From contig NZ_JAHVHU010000016.1 of assembly GCF_019802045.1 (NCBI RefSeq), positions 62,001 to 126,000 of the forward strand: a stretch of 64,000 bases of DNA, in the 5' to 3' direction. Each line of letters begins with the position of its first letter. Position 1 is the stretch's first letter. Under the pieces are notes generated by a model. That model ran no database searches and had not been told where the DNA came from. It worked only from the letters and a program-made list of their open reading frames with translations. Shown here piece after piece: positions 27,336-37,300 of the stretch. The stretch is from Membranihabitans marinus (lineage in GTDB: Bacteria; Bacteroidota; Bacteroidia; Chitinophagales; Saprospiraceae). A program made the translations under genes and the position numbers.

Positions 27336-27486
27336 AATATACCTGTACATTGAATTATGAGTATCCATAATCTTTTTTATTAAGGGGCAAGAAATATGGT
27401 ATGAGTAAAGAGCATTTATTACATGAGGCGGGCTGCTATGAAAAAATGTGTGGGTGACTGAGTACAGTCTCGGATAAGCCGAGACT

Positions 27487-27505
27487 AAATGTCCAGTGGA
27501 CATTT
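27487..27505. repeat. Palindromic element, copy 2 (TCCAGTGGA core)
   Basis: AAATGTCCAGTGGACATTT is an inverted repeat around the same core as the copy at 26907. It is preceded directly by a second hairpin, AGTCTCGG (27466-27473) with CCGAGACT (27479-27486). Compared with copy 1, the arms differ on both sides so that pairing is kept. Confidence 0.65.
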
Positions 27506-27554
27506 AACGAATAAACACACTGGCCTCTGGGTATCCATAGTACATACGAATGAA

Positions 27555-27770
27555 AAGAATTCCACCACCTTTAAATTTAAAGCAGCGACCTACAATGTCC
27601 GCCTCCCCGCCAAGGCGGATGTAAAGACAGGGAATAGTTGGGCAGTCCGGAAAGAACAGGTGGCTGGCCTGATGTTAAGGCATGATTTTGACATTGTGGG
27701 CGTGCAAGAACCCTATCAGATTACCATCGACGATCTTGACAGCCTGATGCGACTATTTAACCACAGATGA
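27555..27770 (+). pseudogene. Truncated endonuclease/exonuclease/phosphatase-family gene
   Basis: An open frame from 27489 to 27770 encodes, in its second half, FKFKAATYNVRLPAKADVKTG, then NSWAVRKEQVAGLMLRHDFDIVGVQEPY. This matches the N-terminal strand and the metal-binding QE motif of secreted EEP-family phosphodiesterases. The protein stops after about 93 codons, whereas the family needs about 250, and nothing downstream continues it. There is no signal peptide, because the front of the frame comes from the palindromic repeat. It is a decayed remnant, not a working enzyme. Confidence 0.7.
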
Positions 27771-27915
27771 TCCGGTATTGGCGAAGCAACTGATCGGGGA
27801 AGTTTTTTAAAACAGAACACTGTTGAGGTATTTCTTAAAATTGATTTCTCACTTGTTTTTATATACAGAGCTAATACTAGTATTAGCGTGTTTGCCGGGG
27901 GTAATCAGGCCTGGT

Positions 27916-30912
27916 TTATAAGGTTCGGAAATATTCCAGTAGGGCCCGCGCTTCGTCTTCCGTAATGCGTTGATTCACCATGGGGACCCCTTTGAATTCA
28001 GTCAATAATTCTTTGGCTAAGTCGTCCTTTTCCAGCATCTCTGTGGGATTGATGATTATGTTCATAATCCATTCCGGCGACCGGCGGTCCAATATGCCCT
28101 GAGGTGCGGGTCCGACCATATTCTTATCGGCAATGTGACAGGAGATGCACTTGGTATCAAATAAGTTTTTACCGGCAGACACCATTTTAGAATCCACTTC
28201 CTCGGGTAATTTCAAATCTTTTACCGGTCCGATCCCCTTGTTATCCAGAACGACCCTTTGACTGGCCGGGATCTCCGTTTTCTCTGCTTTTGGTTCTGTC
28301 TTAATATCAGAGCTTTTGTCTTGTAGGTCAACAGAGTCCTGGGTGCCTTCATTCCACCAGGATTCGTGGTAGGTCCGGAATTGCATCCCGACGACAGTCG
28401 AGTCTGCGCTGGCGTTGTGATGGTGTTCTCGATCACTCCAGAACCAGGCCACCTTTTGGGCGGCAATACGTGCCCGCTCTTCAGGAGAAGTAAGAACGGT
28501 GGTTAATAACTCTCTGTTTTTGACATTAAATTGCTGATGCAACCAGAGCACTTCCAGGATCGGCAGCGCATTTTCTTTTTTCTGCGCATCAAGTTTGCGA
28601 ACCCATTCTTGTGCTTTTGGAATGACTTCTTCACTGTTTCGTGCGCTCAGTTCAACCCGGGCTTGATGACGCACGCCATCTTCCGGACTTTTGAATAATT
28701 CCAGCAGATCTTCGACCGGAGCGCCGGCCACTTTTATGGGTTGATTCAAGGGACGATTTTTGGCAGTGATCCGGTACACCCGGCCATGGGCTTGATCACG
28801 ACTCAAATCCCTCAAATTATAGGGCGAATGTGTGATCACCGCATTCTGCCAATCACCGAAATACAGCGCCCCATCAAACCCGATCACGCCATCGGTTGGG
28901 CGAAAGTTGGGATCCCCGGTATAATCTTTGGGTATGACGCGTGGTTTGGCTTCGGAATGCGGATTGAAAGTGGGGTCATCCCCCGTATACATCAGGTCTT
29001 CTACTTCAGTGCCTTCGACTACACCTTCGCCTTTGTAATCTAGTCGATAGCGTTTCATGCCCTGAAATCCAATGCAATTGTAGACTAAAAAATTATCATT
29101 GTACTTTTCCGGGAAATGGGCACTTGAAAGTATTTGATTCGACGTGACCGGCCGGACGGTTTGTTTGAATAAGGGACGTTTTTCAAACTCATTGACATCT
29201 GTGGTGGAGGTAACCGTCCTTTTATAATACACCTGGAACGCCCGGCCACTGGTTCCGTCCGTAATATACTGATCCCCCCATTTGTCAAAGCTGATCCCAT
29301 GGGAATTGGGGGTGTTTTCGACCACGAATGAATAGTCAAAGGTTCTGGGATTAAATCGATACAGCCCCGGTGTACCTGATTCTTCACTTTTTCGCCAAGG
29401 CGTTTCCACATTTTCAAGTATAAAAATCCCTCTTTGGTAGTAAATGTAACCATCCGGGCCAAGAATCAGGTTATTCGCGGTATGGTGGGTGTCATCAGAA
29501 CCTAATCCCCCGAATAATCGTATTCTAACATCCGCTTTTCCGTCACCCGTTGTGTCTTTCAGGAACAAGATGTAAGGGGCAGAGACGACAATCACGCCTC
29601 CGTTCCAGAATTCAAAGCCAGTGGGATTGTGCACATAGGCAAAGGTGTTTGCTTTGTCTGCTTTCCCATCCCCGTCTTCATCGGTCAGATACACCAAGCG
29701 GTCGTTCATCGGCGTCATCGGTTGCCATTTGGGGTAATTGCCCCAGGATGCCACCCATATCCGCCCTTGGGTATCTACTTGCAGAGCCACTGGATTGACG
29801 ATTTCCGGAAATTCCTTTTCACCCGCATATAGATTGACTTGCAAGTCCTCCGGAACGGTCATTCGGTCGATGGCTGCTTCGGCATCGATGTATTCCACGC
29901 TTCTGGTGATGTGTGTTCCTGTAATCAGCGGTTCTGGTACGTTGCTGTCGTCGATGTCAGAGCGACTTCCGGTGGTCGGGTCGCCATCGGCTCGGGCCCA
30001 GATTATTTTATCGCGATTTTGTGTCAAAACATCAAGCATCTCCAACTCCCGCTGAAGGGTTTCATAATTCCCGTCTTGAGTGGAACGACTCCCCCATACA
30101 TCGTTACCGCTGGTTGCCCGGTATTTCTGAAACCAAAAGTCATTTTTCTCAACGACCATATGGCGTAAAGAATCTAAGGATGCATCGTCTACGGTCGGCT
30201 TTTGGCCAAATAGGGTTTCGGAGATGTATTCAGCCACCAATTGATTACCCAATTCATTCAGGTGGATGCCATTCATGGTCAGTGGAGCTTCCTGTGCTTC
30301 ATACATTTGTTTGGTAGCTGAGAACAAATCTACAAACAGGACTCCTTTTTCTTCTGCAGCCTCCGCCATGGCATGGGTATAAACTTCAAGACGCGCGTTG
30401 TTTTCGCTGCCGTCCGGGAGATACGATTTATGGAGGTTTTCATGGGCTATCGGTGAAAAAAGGACCAGGCGGGGAGTGTTGACTGAATCATACTTTTGTC
30501 GATGAGAATATTCGATCCATTCTGTGACCGTTTTTTTAAATTCCTCTGGTTGGTTATCGTACGATTCATTGTACCCGAAGAATGCAAAGACAATATTGGC
30601 CTTTACATCGGTCAGGTGTGCATGACTATCACCAAAACCCTGGTGAGCCCGGGGGCGGTAATGAATTTGATCCCCGGAATACCCCAGATTCCGAAAAACC
30701 AAACTGTCTCCCGGATGCGCCATCTGGATATAACTTTCCAGCCAGCCGTCGTGCTGCATTCGTTCCGCCAAAGCATTCCCGATTAAGGCGATCCGATCCC
30801 CTGGGTTCAATTCAAGTTTTTTATTTTTTTCCGGAGAGCAGCCGAGGATGAGCATCATACCCGTTATCAGAGCTACTAAACAGCTTAAGTGTTTTTTGGA
30901 CAGTGTATTCAT
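27916..30912 (-). CDS. SGNH-like / dehydrogenase propeller / HEAT / cytochrome c fusion lipoprotein
   Basis: A 998-residue lipoprotein (signal ending LILGC). Residues about 40-250 are an SGNH-hydrolase-like domain ([37 protein letters not shown]). It is followed by a PVC-type dehydrogenase propeller ([58 protein letters not shown]), an alpha-helical HEAT-like part, and a cytochrome c domain with C922-I-S-C925-H926. The SGNH nucleophile serine is replaced (GNA), so that domain may bind rather than cut. I chose the ATG at 30912 over in-frame ATGs up to 30948 because it starts a normal lipoprotein signal. It should oxidise sugars outside the cytoplasm. Downstream of a Gfo/Idh/MocA gene. Confidence 0.85.
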   Translation of the reverse strand: MNTLSKKHLSCLVALITGMMLILGCSPEKNKKLELNPGDRIALIGNALAERMQHDGWLESYIQMAHPGDSLVFRNLGYSGDQIHYRPRAHQGFGDSHAHLTDVKANIVFAFFGYNESYDNQPEEFKKTVTEWIEYSHRQKYDSVNTPRLVLFSPIAHENLHKSYLPDGSENNARLEVYTHAMAEAAEEKGVLFVDLFSATKQMYEAQEAPLTMNGIHLNELGNQLVAEYISETLFGQKPTVDDASLDSLRHMVVEKNDFWFQKYRATSGNDVWGSRSTQDGNYETLQRELEMLDVLTQNRDKIIWARADGDPTTGSRSDIDDSNVPEPLITGTHITRSVEYIDAEAAIDRMTVPEDLQVNLYAGEKEFPEIVNPVALQVDTQGRIWVASWGNYPKWQPMTPMNDRLVYLTDEDGDGKADKANTFAYVHNPTGFEFWNGGVIVVSAPYILFLKDTTGDGKADVRIRLFGGLGSDDTHHTANNLILGPDGYIYYQRGIFILENVETPWRKSEESGTPGLYRFNPRTFDYSFVVENTPNSHGISFDKWGDQYITDGTSGRAFQVYYKRTVTSTTDVNEFEKRPLFKQTVRPVTSNQILSSAHFPEKYNDNFLVYNCIGFQGMKRYRLDYKGEGVVEGTEVEDLMYTGDDPTFNPHSEAKPRVIPKDYTGDPNFRPTDGVIGFDGALYFGDWQNAVITHSPYNLRDLSRDQAHGRVYRITAKNRPLNQPIKVAGAPVEDLLELFKSPEDGVRHQARVELSARNSEEVIPKAQEWVRKLDAQKKENALPILEVLWLHQQFNVKNRELLTTVLTSPEERARIAAQKVAWFWSDREHHHNASADSTVVGMQFRTYHESWWNEGTQDSVDLQDKSSDIKTEPKAEKTEIPASQRVVLDNKGIGPVKDLKLPEEVDSKMVSAGKNLFDTKCISCHIADKNMVGPAPQGILDRRSPEWIMNIIINPTEMLEKDDLAKELLTEFKGVPMVNQRITEDEARALLEYFRTL

Positions 30913-30954
30913 AGTGATCATAAAAATATTCATAAATAGTATAGTCATTTTGAC

Positions 30955-31200
30955 TTAATCATCGTACAGACCTAAGATCCCTAAATGCCTTGCCTGTCTC
31001 AGCATGAGCAGAACGGATGGATTAGAGTAAAGACGGTGCGATCGCCCGCCAACAAAGTTTCGGACACCTTGGAGACGGAGCAATGACCGGTCTGAAACAC
31101 GGATTTTTCGGGTATCGAATACCATAGATCTGGACAGAACCGAGACTACGCTTGGTTTTTTAAGCCTTGGATCTAAATCATTAATTTCTGCCATTATTCT
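30955..31200 (-). other. Unexplained block between oxidoreductase and dehydrogenase genes
   Basis: A continuous minus-strand frame (30955-31218; ATG at 31194 possible) encodes about 79-87 residues starting MAEINDLDPRLKKP and then basic, Arg/Ser/Leu-rich sequence without domain features. The first 17 codons look like normal coding DNA. The remainder is more GC-rich and looks like an inserted intergenic repeat. I cannot decide between a small gene, a truncated gene fused to a repeat, and chance. Confidence 0.3.
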
Positions 31201-31201
31201 A

Positions 31202-32194
31202 TTATCCATCGATACCAAATTCCTTTAGCAAATTGGGAACATGAACTCTTTTGCCCCCTTTTAATTTGCTGTGGTGAGCCGCTGTCATAAAAGCATATAT
31301 TTCCAGGGTCTCCTGTGGTGACACAGGTGGCGTATTGGTTCGGAAAAATTGTGCAATTTGAACGACCAAGGGTCGGTAGCCGTCGAATCCACCCAAATCC
31401 AGCGTCTCATCGTTTAAAAAAGCAGTTCCGCCATACCCACTTCGTCCCTTCCGTTGACCTCGAAAAACACCAATCCGGTCATTGTTCCAGCGGCCCGTCA
31501 CGACATCGCCGATTTTTGGATCTCCGGTATACCATAGCTCCCGGCAACCCGTACCCATGACCGTATAAAGCATTTCTACCCCATGAATGCCATACCAATA
31601 CAAGTCGGTGTGTCCGGGTTCCAGAGGGGCGGGGCTGTATGTGTTAGCCCCGAGCACCTTGTTCTTTTTAGTAGTATTAATTTCCTGAGGAAGCGAACCG
31701 TACCGGAGGGAGGAAGAGGAAAAAATGGGTGTCTTATAACTTGATGCGGCTTGATAAATATCAACCACCCCACGCAGGTCTTCTGCGACGGGTTTGTCGA
31801 CAAAAACCGGTTTCCCGGCTTTTAACGCCGGTAAGACTTGTTTCATGTGGGGCCTTCCATCGTTGGTTTCGATTAAGATTCCGTCCACCAGTTCCAGAAG
31901 TGCTTCCATGGAAGATACCGTCCGAACCCCCGCTTTTACTACGGTCGTTTTGTAATTCAGTAATTGTTCGTCAGTAAATTCCACGTCAGGATTACCAGGA
32001 GGATGGTATAAGGCCTCGATATGGCATCCTATCAAATCTTCTTTCTTATTCGCATCATTTAAGAAAGTCGAAAAGGCTGCGCTGTGGGGAGAAAGTCCGA
32101 CAATCCCCAGCTTTAGAGCGTTTTGAGAGGTCACCAGATCCACCTTATTTAGTTTATTCGGAATATATTCTATTCCATGCTTTGTGCCTTTCAT
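31202..32194 (-). CDS. Gfo/Idh/MocA-family oxidoreductase
   Basis: A 330-residue NAD(P)-dependent dehydrogenase with a Rossmann start LKLGIVGLSPHSAAF and LVDGILIETNDGRPHMKQVLPALKAGKPVFVDKPVAEDL, the family's EKP-type active-site stretch (here DKP). The C-terminal beta-sheet domain includes WYGIHGVEMLYTVMG, in which His is a usual catalytic residue. No signal peptide is seen, so it should work in the cytoplasm on an imported sugar or inositol derivative. The frame extends upstream to a TTG at 32245, but the ATG at 32194 is a better start. It lies in the same orientation as the dehydrogenase fusion at 27.9 kb and may be co-transcribed with it. Confidence 0.85.
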   Translation of the reverse strand: MKGTKHGIEYIPNKLNKVDLVTSQNALKLGIVGLSPHSAAFSTFLNDANKKEDLIGCHIEALYHPPGNPDVEFTDEQLLNYKTTVVKAGVRTVSSMEALLELVDGILIETNDGRPHMKQVLPALKAGKPVFVDKPVAEDLRGVVDIYQAASSYKTPIFSSSSLRYGSLPQEINTTKKNKVLGANTYSPAPLEPGHTDLYWYGIHGVEMLYTVMGTGCRELWYTGDPKIGDVVTGRWNNDRIGVFRGQRKGRSGYGGTAFLNDETLDLGGFDGYRPLVVQIAQFFRTNTPPVSPQETLEIYAFMTAAHHSKLKGGKRVHVPNLLKEFGIDG

Positions 32195-32483
32195 GGTGTT
32201 TTGGTTCAAAAAGCCGATTTGATTTTGTGATTTACTAAGGACCAATTACTGGTTTAGTCCAAAACCCTATATTACGATAATTTTCACATAGTTTTACCTT
32301 TCTACTGCAATTTTAAAAATGGTTGGTCCGGAGGGTGTCATCATGGAGGTGTAGGTGAAACTCAGGTACTCTCGGGCTACGTTTAGTTGGTATGGGAGTC
32401 TGTTGATCTGTTTCGCAGGACCTTGAAATGGCAAATCTAGCTAGGGGGGGGCAAAGATCGGTAATATTCTTTGATCTATGAAT

Positions 32484-33050
32484 CTAGAACAAACCGGGGG
32501 CGAGGATTAGAATGATCGTGTATACAATCTTTAAGTCTGTTTCGGACCGGAGTGTTTTTAAGGCCGAATGAAGGTGATTTTTGACCGTATTGGGGGAGAG
32601 ACCAAGCTTTTGAGCGATGCGTCGGTTGGACAAGCCCTCTTTTTTGCTGAGCGTGACGATTAATCTTTGCTGAGGGGTAAGACTTTGGACCTGAATTAAT
32701 TGGTCAAAAAGTTCGCTAAAGTACTCATGGTCAATTTGACGCTCTATTTCCGGTTTTTGAGAATGGGAAGGACGATTTGAATTTTTCCAGTCAGCAATGA
32801 GGCTTTCCCGGTATTCCTTTTGATGAGCGGCCTTGCGAAGGTGATCGATGACCATGTTTTGGGCCATCCAGAAGATGTAGCTGTTCATATTCTGGATATC
32901 GACCAGACGGTTTTTCTTCTGGCACAGTTTGCAAAAAAGATCTTGGGTAAGGTCGGCGGCCAGCTCACGACTCCCCAGACTACTTACAAAAAAGCCATAG
33001 ACTTTGTCTCGGTATTCTTGGAATATGGATTCAAGTAATGGCACGCTCAT
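32484..33050 (-). CDS. ECF sigma-70 family RNA polymerase sigma factor
   Basis: A 188-residue extracytoplasmic-function sigma factor. Region 2 contains RELAADLTQDLFCKLCQ and YIFWMAQNMVIDHLRK; region 4 contains LTPQQRLIVTLSKKEGLSNRRIAQKLGLSPNTVKNHL, the -35 recognition helix-turn-helix. A short hydrophobic tail at the C-terminus (IVYTIILILAPGLF) is typical of Bacteroidota ECF factors. It is divergent from a FecR anti-sigma gene, which in turn precedes a SusC with an STN domain. This is the standard surface-signalling trio: glycan binding at SusC is relayed through FecR to release the sigma factor. It probably activates the 34-42 kb glycan genes. Confidence 0.92.
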   Translation of the reverse strand: MSVPLLESIFQEYRDKVYGFFVSSLGSRELAADLTQDLFCKLCQKKNRLVDIQNMNSYIFWMAQNMVIDHLRKAAHQKEYRESLIADWKNSNRPSHSQKPEIERQIDHEYFSELFDQLIQVQSLTPQQRLIVTLSKKEGLSNRRIAQKLGLSPNTVKNHLHSALKTLRSETDLKIVYTIILILAPGLF

Positions 33051-33206
33051 GTTGATCTTCTCTTTTCAGCTTAAAAGCCTTCGATTCATGGGATACAATA
33101 TAAAGTTAATTACTTTAAAAAAAAATTAAAAAAATTAGTATCCGGTTGTTTCTGAAACGTCTTATACACCAACACATCTGCAATAAGGATTTTTCACCGA
33201 GTTCAG

Positions 33207-34244
33207 ATGAATACAAATAAAAATTGGTTTATGTCCGAAGAGGAAAAAATAAAGCACCTATATCATAAGTACATCAATCGCACTTGTACTGATGCCGAGT
33301 TGGAGGAGATGTTTGAACTACTTAAGAAAGATGGGAATATCGGAGGAGTACGGTCTGTGCTTCGGCAAAATTGGGAAGAGGGTGATAGTTTGGAAGAACT
33401 CTCATCACTGGACTGGAACACGTTTCTTCAAAGAACGAATCAAGTAGATAGGGAGGAGGCGCCGGCTGCACCAAAAATGAAAAAATGGTTAGTTCCTTTG
33501 AGTGCGGCTGCCAGTCTTCTGCTGGTGTTGGGTGTAGCTGCCTGGTTTTGGATGCACCGGGAAGTTATTACAATGTATGAGACCCGATACGGTGAAGTGC
33601 AAGAGATTGTCTTAAGTGATGACAGTAAGATTCGGCTGAATGCTAATTCAAAGTTGTATTGGAACGAAAATTGGCAGCGGACAGGGAGGCGGGTAGTGCG
33701 TATCGAGGGTGAAGCTTTTTTTGAGGTGGCTCATCGAAACGGCAATCCTTTTTTTGTGAAAACGGAGGACTTAACGGTGAAAGTGACGGGGACCTCTTTT
33801 AATGTCACCAATCGACGGAATGCCACAGAAGTTTTTCTCGAATCAGGCGAGGTGGTTCTTGAGCTCCATCAGGAGGACGGCTCTGAGGGGGAAGCTGCCA
33901 AAGGAGAAAAATCAGGGGAACATTCCTTGAAATTGATACCCGGGGATCAGTTCAAATATTCAAATGCCACCAGGAAATTGGAGCAAAAGAACAACCGGAC
34001 CATCGAGCAGGCTGCATCCTGGAAGACCGGAGAGTTAATCTATAAAAATGTGCCGTTGCATGAGGTGTTGCAGGAACTGACCGATGTGTACGGAAAAAGC
34101 TTTGTGGTGCAGGATTCCAGTTTATTTGAGAAGAATGTCGACGTGGGGCTGCCTTATTCTGACTGGGAGACGGTCAAGAAACTATTGAAATTTACGATTA
34201 ATGCAGAGATGAGTGAAAATGAAAATAAAGTAACCATAAAATAG
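33207..34244 (+). CDS. FecR-family anti-sigma factor
   Basis: A 345-residue inner-membrane protein. The cytoplasmic N-domain (EEEKIKHLYHKYINRTCTDAELEEMFELL) should hold the sigma factor. One membrane helix spans about residues 94-116. The periplasmic part has the FecR domain (ETRYGEVQEIVLSDDSKIRLNANSKL, RVVRIEGEAFFEVAHRNGNPFFVKTEDLTVKVTGTSFNVTN) and a C-terminal DUF4974 domain (YKNVPLHEVLQELTDVYGKSF), which contacts the STN domain of the transporter. It is divergent from the sigma factor and 117 bases upstream of susC. Confidence 0.92.
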   Translation: MNTNKNWFMSEEEKIKHLYHKYINRTCTDAELEEMFELLKKDGNIGGVRSVLRQNWEEGDSLEELSSLDWNTFLQRTNQVDREEAPAAPKMKKWLVPLSAAASLLLVLGVAAWFWMHREVITMYETRYGEVQEIVLSDDSKIRLNANSKLYWNENWQRTGRRVVRIEGEAFFEVAHRNGNPFFVKTEDLTVKVTGTSFNVTNRRNATEVFLESGEVVLELHQEDGSEGEAAKGEKSGEHSLKLIPGDQFKYSNATRKLEQKNNRTIEQAASWKTGELIYKNVPLHEVLQELTDVYGKSFVVQDSSLFEKNVDVGLPYSDWETVKKLLKFTINAEMSENENKVTIK

Positions 34245-34361
34245 TGATGGGGAAACTCTCATGTTGCTGTTGCCGCAGCGCATGTTGTGATGGTAAGTAT
34301 AACTCCACAGGATATTTCCCCGATCACCTGATTTAATAATTGTTCTAAAAATTAAACGAAG

Positions 34362-37300
34362 ATGAAGGTACGAATTTTACTCTTATCAAAGCTGAGAAAG
34401 CTATTGTTGTTCGTAGCAATGATTCTTTTTCTCGCTCACCACTCACTCTCAGCCGGGGGGACAGATATAGAATACCATCCGGGATTACAGGAAATGACGT
34501 TGCTGGAAGCCATTCACCACATCAGTGATCAGTACCAGGTATTGTTCAATTATGACCGGGCTATTGTGTCGGATATAAAAGTTAATTATGCACCGGTCGC
34601 TGGGCATAATGTTGATGAAGCGATAATGTCGGTTTTGAAGAACACCGATCTGAAGTATCAGATGTTTAATCATCGATACGTGGTGATTTATAAGAATGAT
34701 CAAGAAGGGATAGAATCGTTGAAGGAGATGATCCATCATTTCCAGAAAATCGTAGATGATAAGGATCAGGAGATAGTAACTAGCAGACAAATGGAGCATG
34801 TCTCCCGATTGATTACTACTCTGCCACATGACTTATTAAACCGTAAAGCTTTAGCGTTTTCCATCCAAGGAACCGTGGTCGATCAGGAAGGAGAGCCTCT
34901 AATTGGCGTAAACATACAGATTAAAGGATCAAATAAAGGAACAGCAACAGATGTTAAAGGCCATTTTGCATTGGAAGATATCGATGAAAATGCGGTTCTA
35001 GTAGTGTCGTATATAGGTTATCAGACACAAGAGGTGCCAATAGCAGGAAAATCAACATTAAACATTACGCTCATATCGGATACGCAGTTGCTGGATGAAG
35101 TGGTGGTAGTGGGGTATGGAACGCAAAAGAAGGTCAATGTGATTGGTTCTGTGACAAGTATAGATGAGAAAGAAATTACCGCTTCTCCAATTTCAAAACT
35201 ATCAAATGCATTAGCAGGAAGGTTGCCTGGTGCCATTTTCATGCAAGATGGTGGTGAACCTGGTAATGATGAGGCGTCAATATTAATCCGAGGAAATTCA
35301 ACACTTGGAAGTAATAGTCCATTGGTTGTAGTGGACGGTATTCCGGGAAGAGACATAAATTCATTGCATCCCAATGATATTGAAAGTATTTCTGTACTCA
35401 AGGATGCTTCTGCAGCTATCTATGGCGCCCGGGCAGCAAATGGTGTTATTTTAGTGACCACAAAACGAGGCACATATAATGTCAAGCCTAAATTGACTTA
35501 TGGATATTTTGAGGGGGTTCTATCTCCTACGATGTTGCCTGAATTGACGGATGCTCCGACCTATGCTCAGATGATAAGAGAAAATCAATCTTACAGGGGA
35601 GTAGATGAATCAAATATGTTGTATTCAGAAGAGGATATCGAAAAGTTTAGGTCTGGTAATTATCCCTGGACCCATCCCAATACGGATTGGTACGACATGG
35701 CTCTCAAAGACTTTAGTTCTACGAGGCATCATGATTTATCTATATCGGGAGGATCAGAGAGTATTAGTTATTTTGCTTCTTTCGGGAAACAGTTTGATGA
35801 TGGGATCTATACAAACTCACTTACTTCTTATGACAGATATAATGTAAGAGCAAATCTTGACTTTAAATTGAATGATTATATAACCATTGGATTGGATATT
35901 TCAGGAATCCAAGAAAACAGTATTTATCCGACAAAATCAGCAAGTGCTATTTTTAGATCTTTGAGAAGATCCTACCCAACTCAGGCTGCATTGTTTCCGA
36001 ATGGCCTCCCCGGACCTGATATTGAATTTGGTGATCAACCTATGGTTTCTGCCTCGGATGCGACCGGATTTGATGACAGAAAAGAATATAGAAGTAATAA
36101 TGTTTTCTCAGCCAATATTAAAATTCCATGGATAGAAGGATTGAGTGCGTCCGGTTATTTTGCCTATGATACCTACAACAGGAAAAGAAAATTATTTCAA
36201 AAACCGTGGACTTTATATAGTTTTGACAAAGACTCCTATTTAGCTGATGGGAATACCGGTATAGAAGATGGGTCTGATTATCTTGTCGGAACAAAACGAG
36301 GATTTTCAGAACCACGAGTTACCAACTATTCCAATAACAATATTGCCAAGACGTTCAATTTAAAAGTGGACTATAATACCACCCTAGCTCAGAACCACAA
36401 TTTGAGTGCGTTTGTAGCTTATGAACAGTATGAAGGCAATAGCGGAGGGTTTACCGCCTATCGAAGATATTTTGTGTCTGATCGGTTACCTTATTTGTTT
36501 GCCGGTGGAGATGAAGGAAAAGATAACGATGAATCGGTAGGGATTGGTGCCCGCCAAAATTACTTTGGAAGAGTTAGTTACAACTTTAAAGAGACCTATT
36601 TATTTCAGTTTAGTTATCGAAGAGATGGTTCATTAAACTTTTCTAAAGAAGCGGGACGATGGGGGAATTTTCCCTCGGTGTTAGTGGGTTGGAGGCCTTC
36701 TCAGGAAGCCTGGTGGCAAAACAATATCCAGTTTGTAAATTATTTTAAACTCAAAGCCAGCTGGGGTCAACTTGGAAACGATATCGTATCCCCTTTTCAG
36801 TATTTAACAAGATATGGATTTACTACAGGTGTGCCACTTGGTGCGTCAAAAGGTTATGTGCAGGGGTTAGAACAAAGAGGATTTCCCAATCCCAATATCA
36901 CGTGGGAAGTAGCTAATGTGTATAATTTTGGGTGGGAATCCCAGTTTTTGAATTCCAGAATCGGTTTTGATACAGATTTCTTTTTTGAGCGCAGAAACAA
37001 CATTTTGGTAAAACGAAACCGATCGGTTCCAGAGTTTACTGGAATATCGTTGCCTGATGAGAATTATGGTATTGTTGAAAATTATGGATTTGAATTTCAG
37101 CTGCATTATAATAAGCCGCAAGGAATATTTAATTATTTTATCTCGGCAAATATGGCTTATGCAAAAAATAAAATCGTAGAGTTTGATGAGCCGGCAAGAT
37201 CTGTCCCCTGGCAAGTACGTACTGGGTTACCGCAGGGTACCCAGCTTTTATACCATTCAATCGGAATCTTTCGGGATGAGGAACAAGTCAATTCTTTGCC

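Larger units (their letters stand above)
26621..27915. other. Repeat-rich gene graveyard
   Basis: About 1.3 kb with no intact gene. It contains a 54-base direct repeat (26649-26702 and 27008-27061), two copies of a paired-hairpin element centred on TCCAGTGGA (26907-26925 and 27487-27505), and a degenerate copy of the GntR gene's 3' end (27065-27098). It also holds three AGGATTA-type repeats (27140-27335) and a truncated EEP-family fragment. The mixture suggests repeated local duplication and decay. Confidence 0.6.

Noticed and set aside
27082-27336. Plus-strand 84-codon frame
   Set aside because: It runs through the AGGATTA repeats, and the product is the translated repeat.
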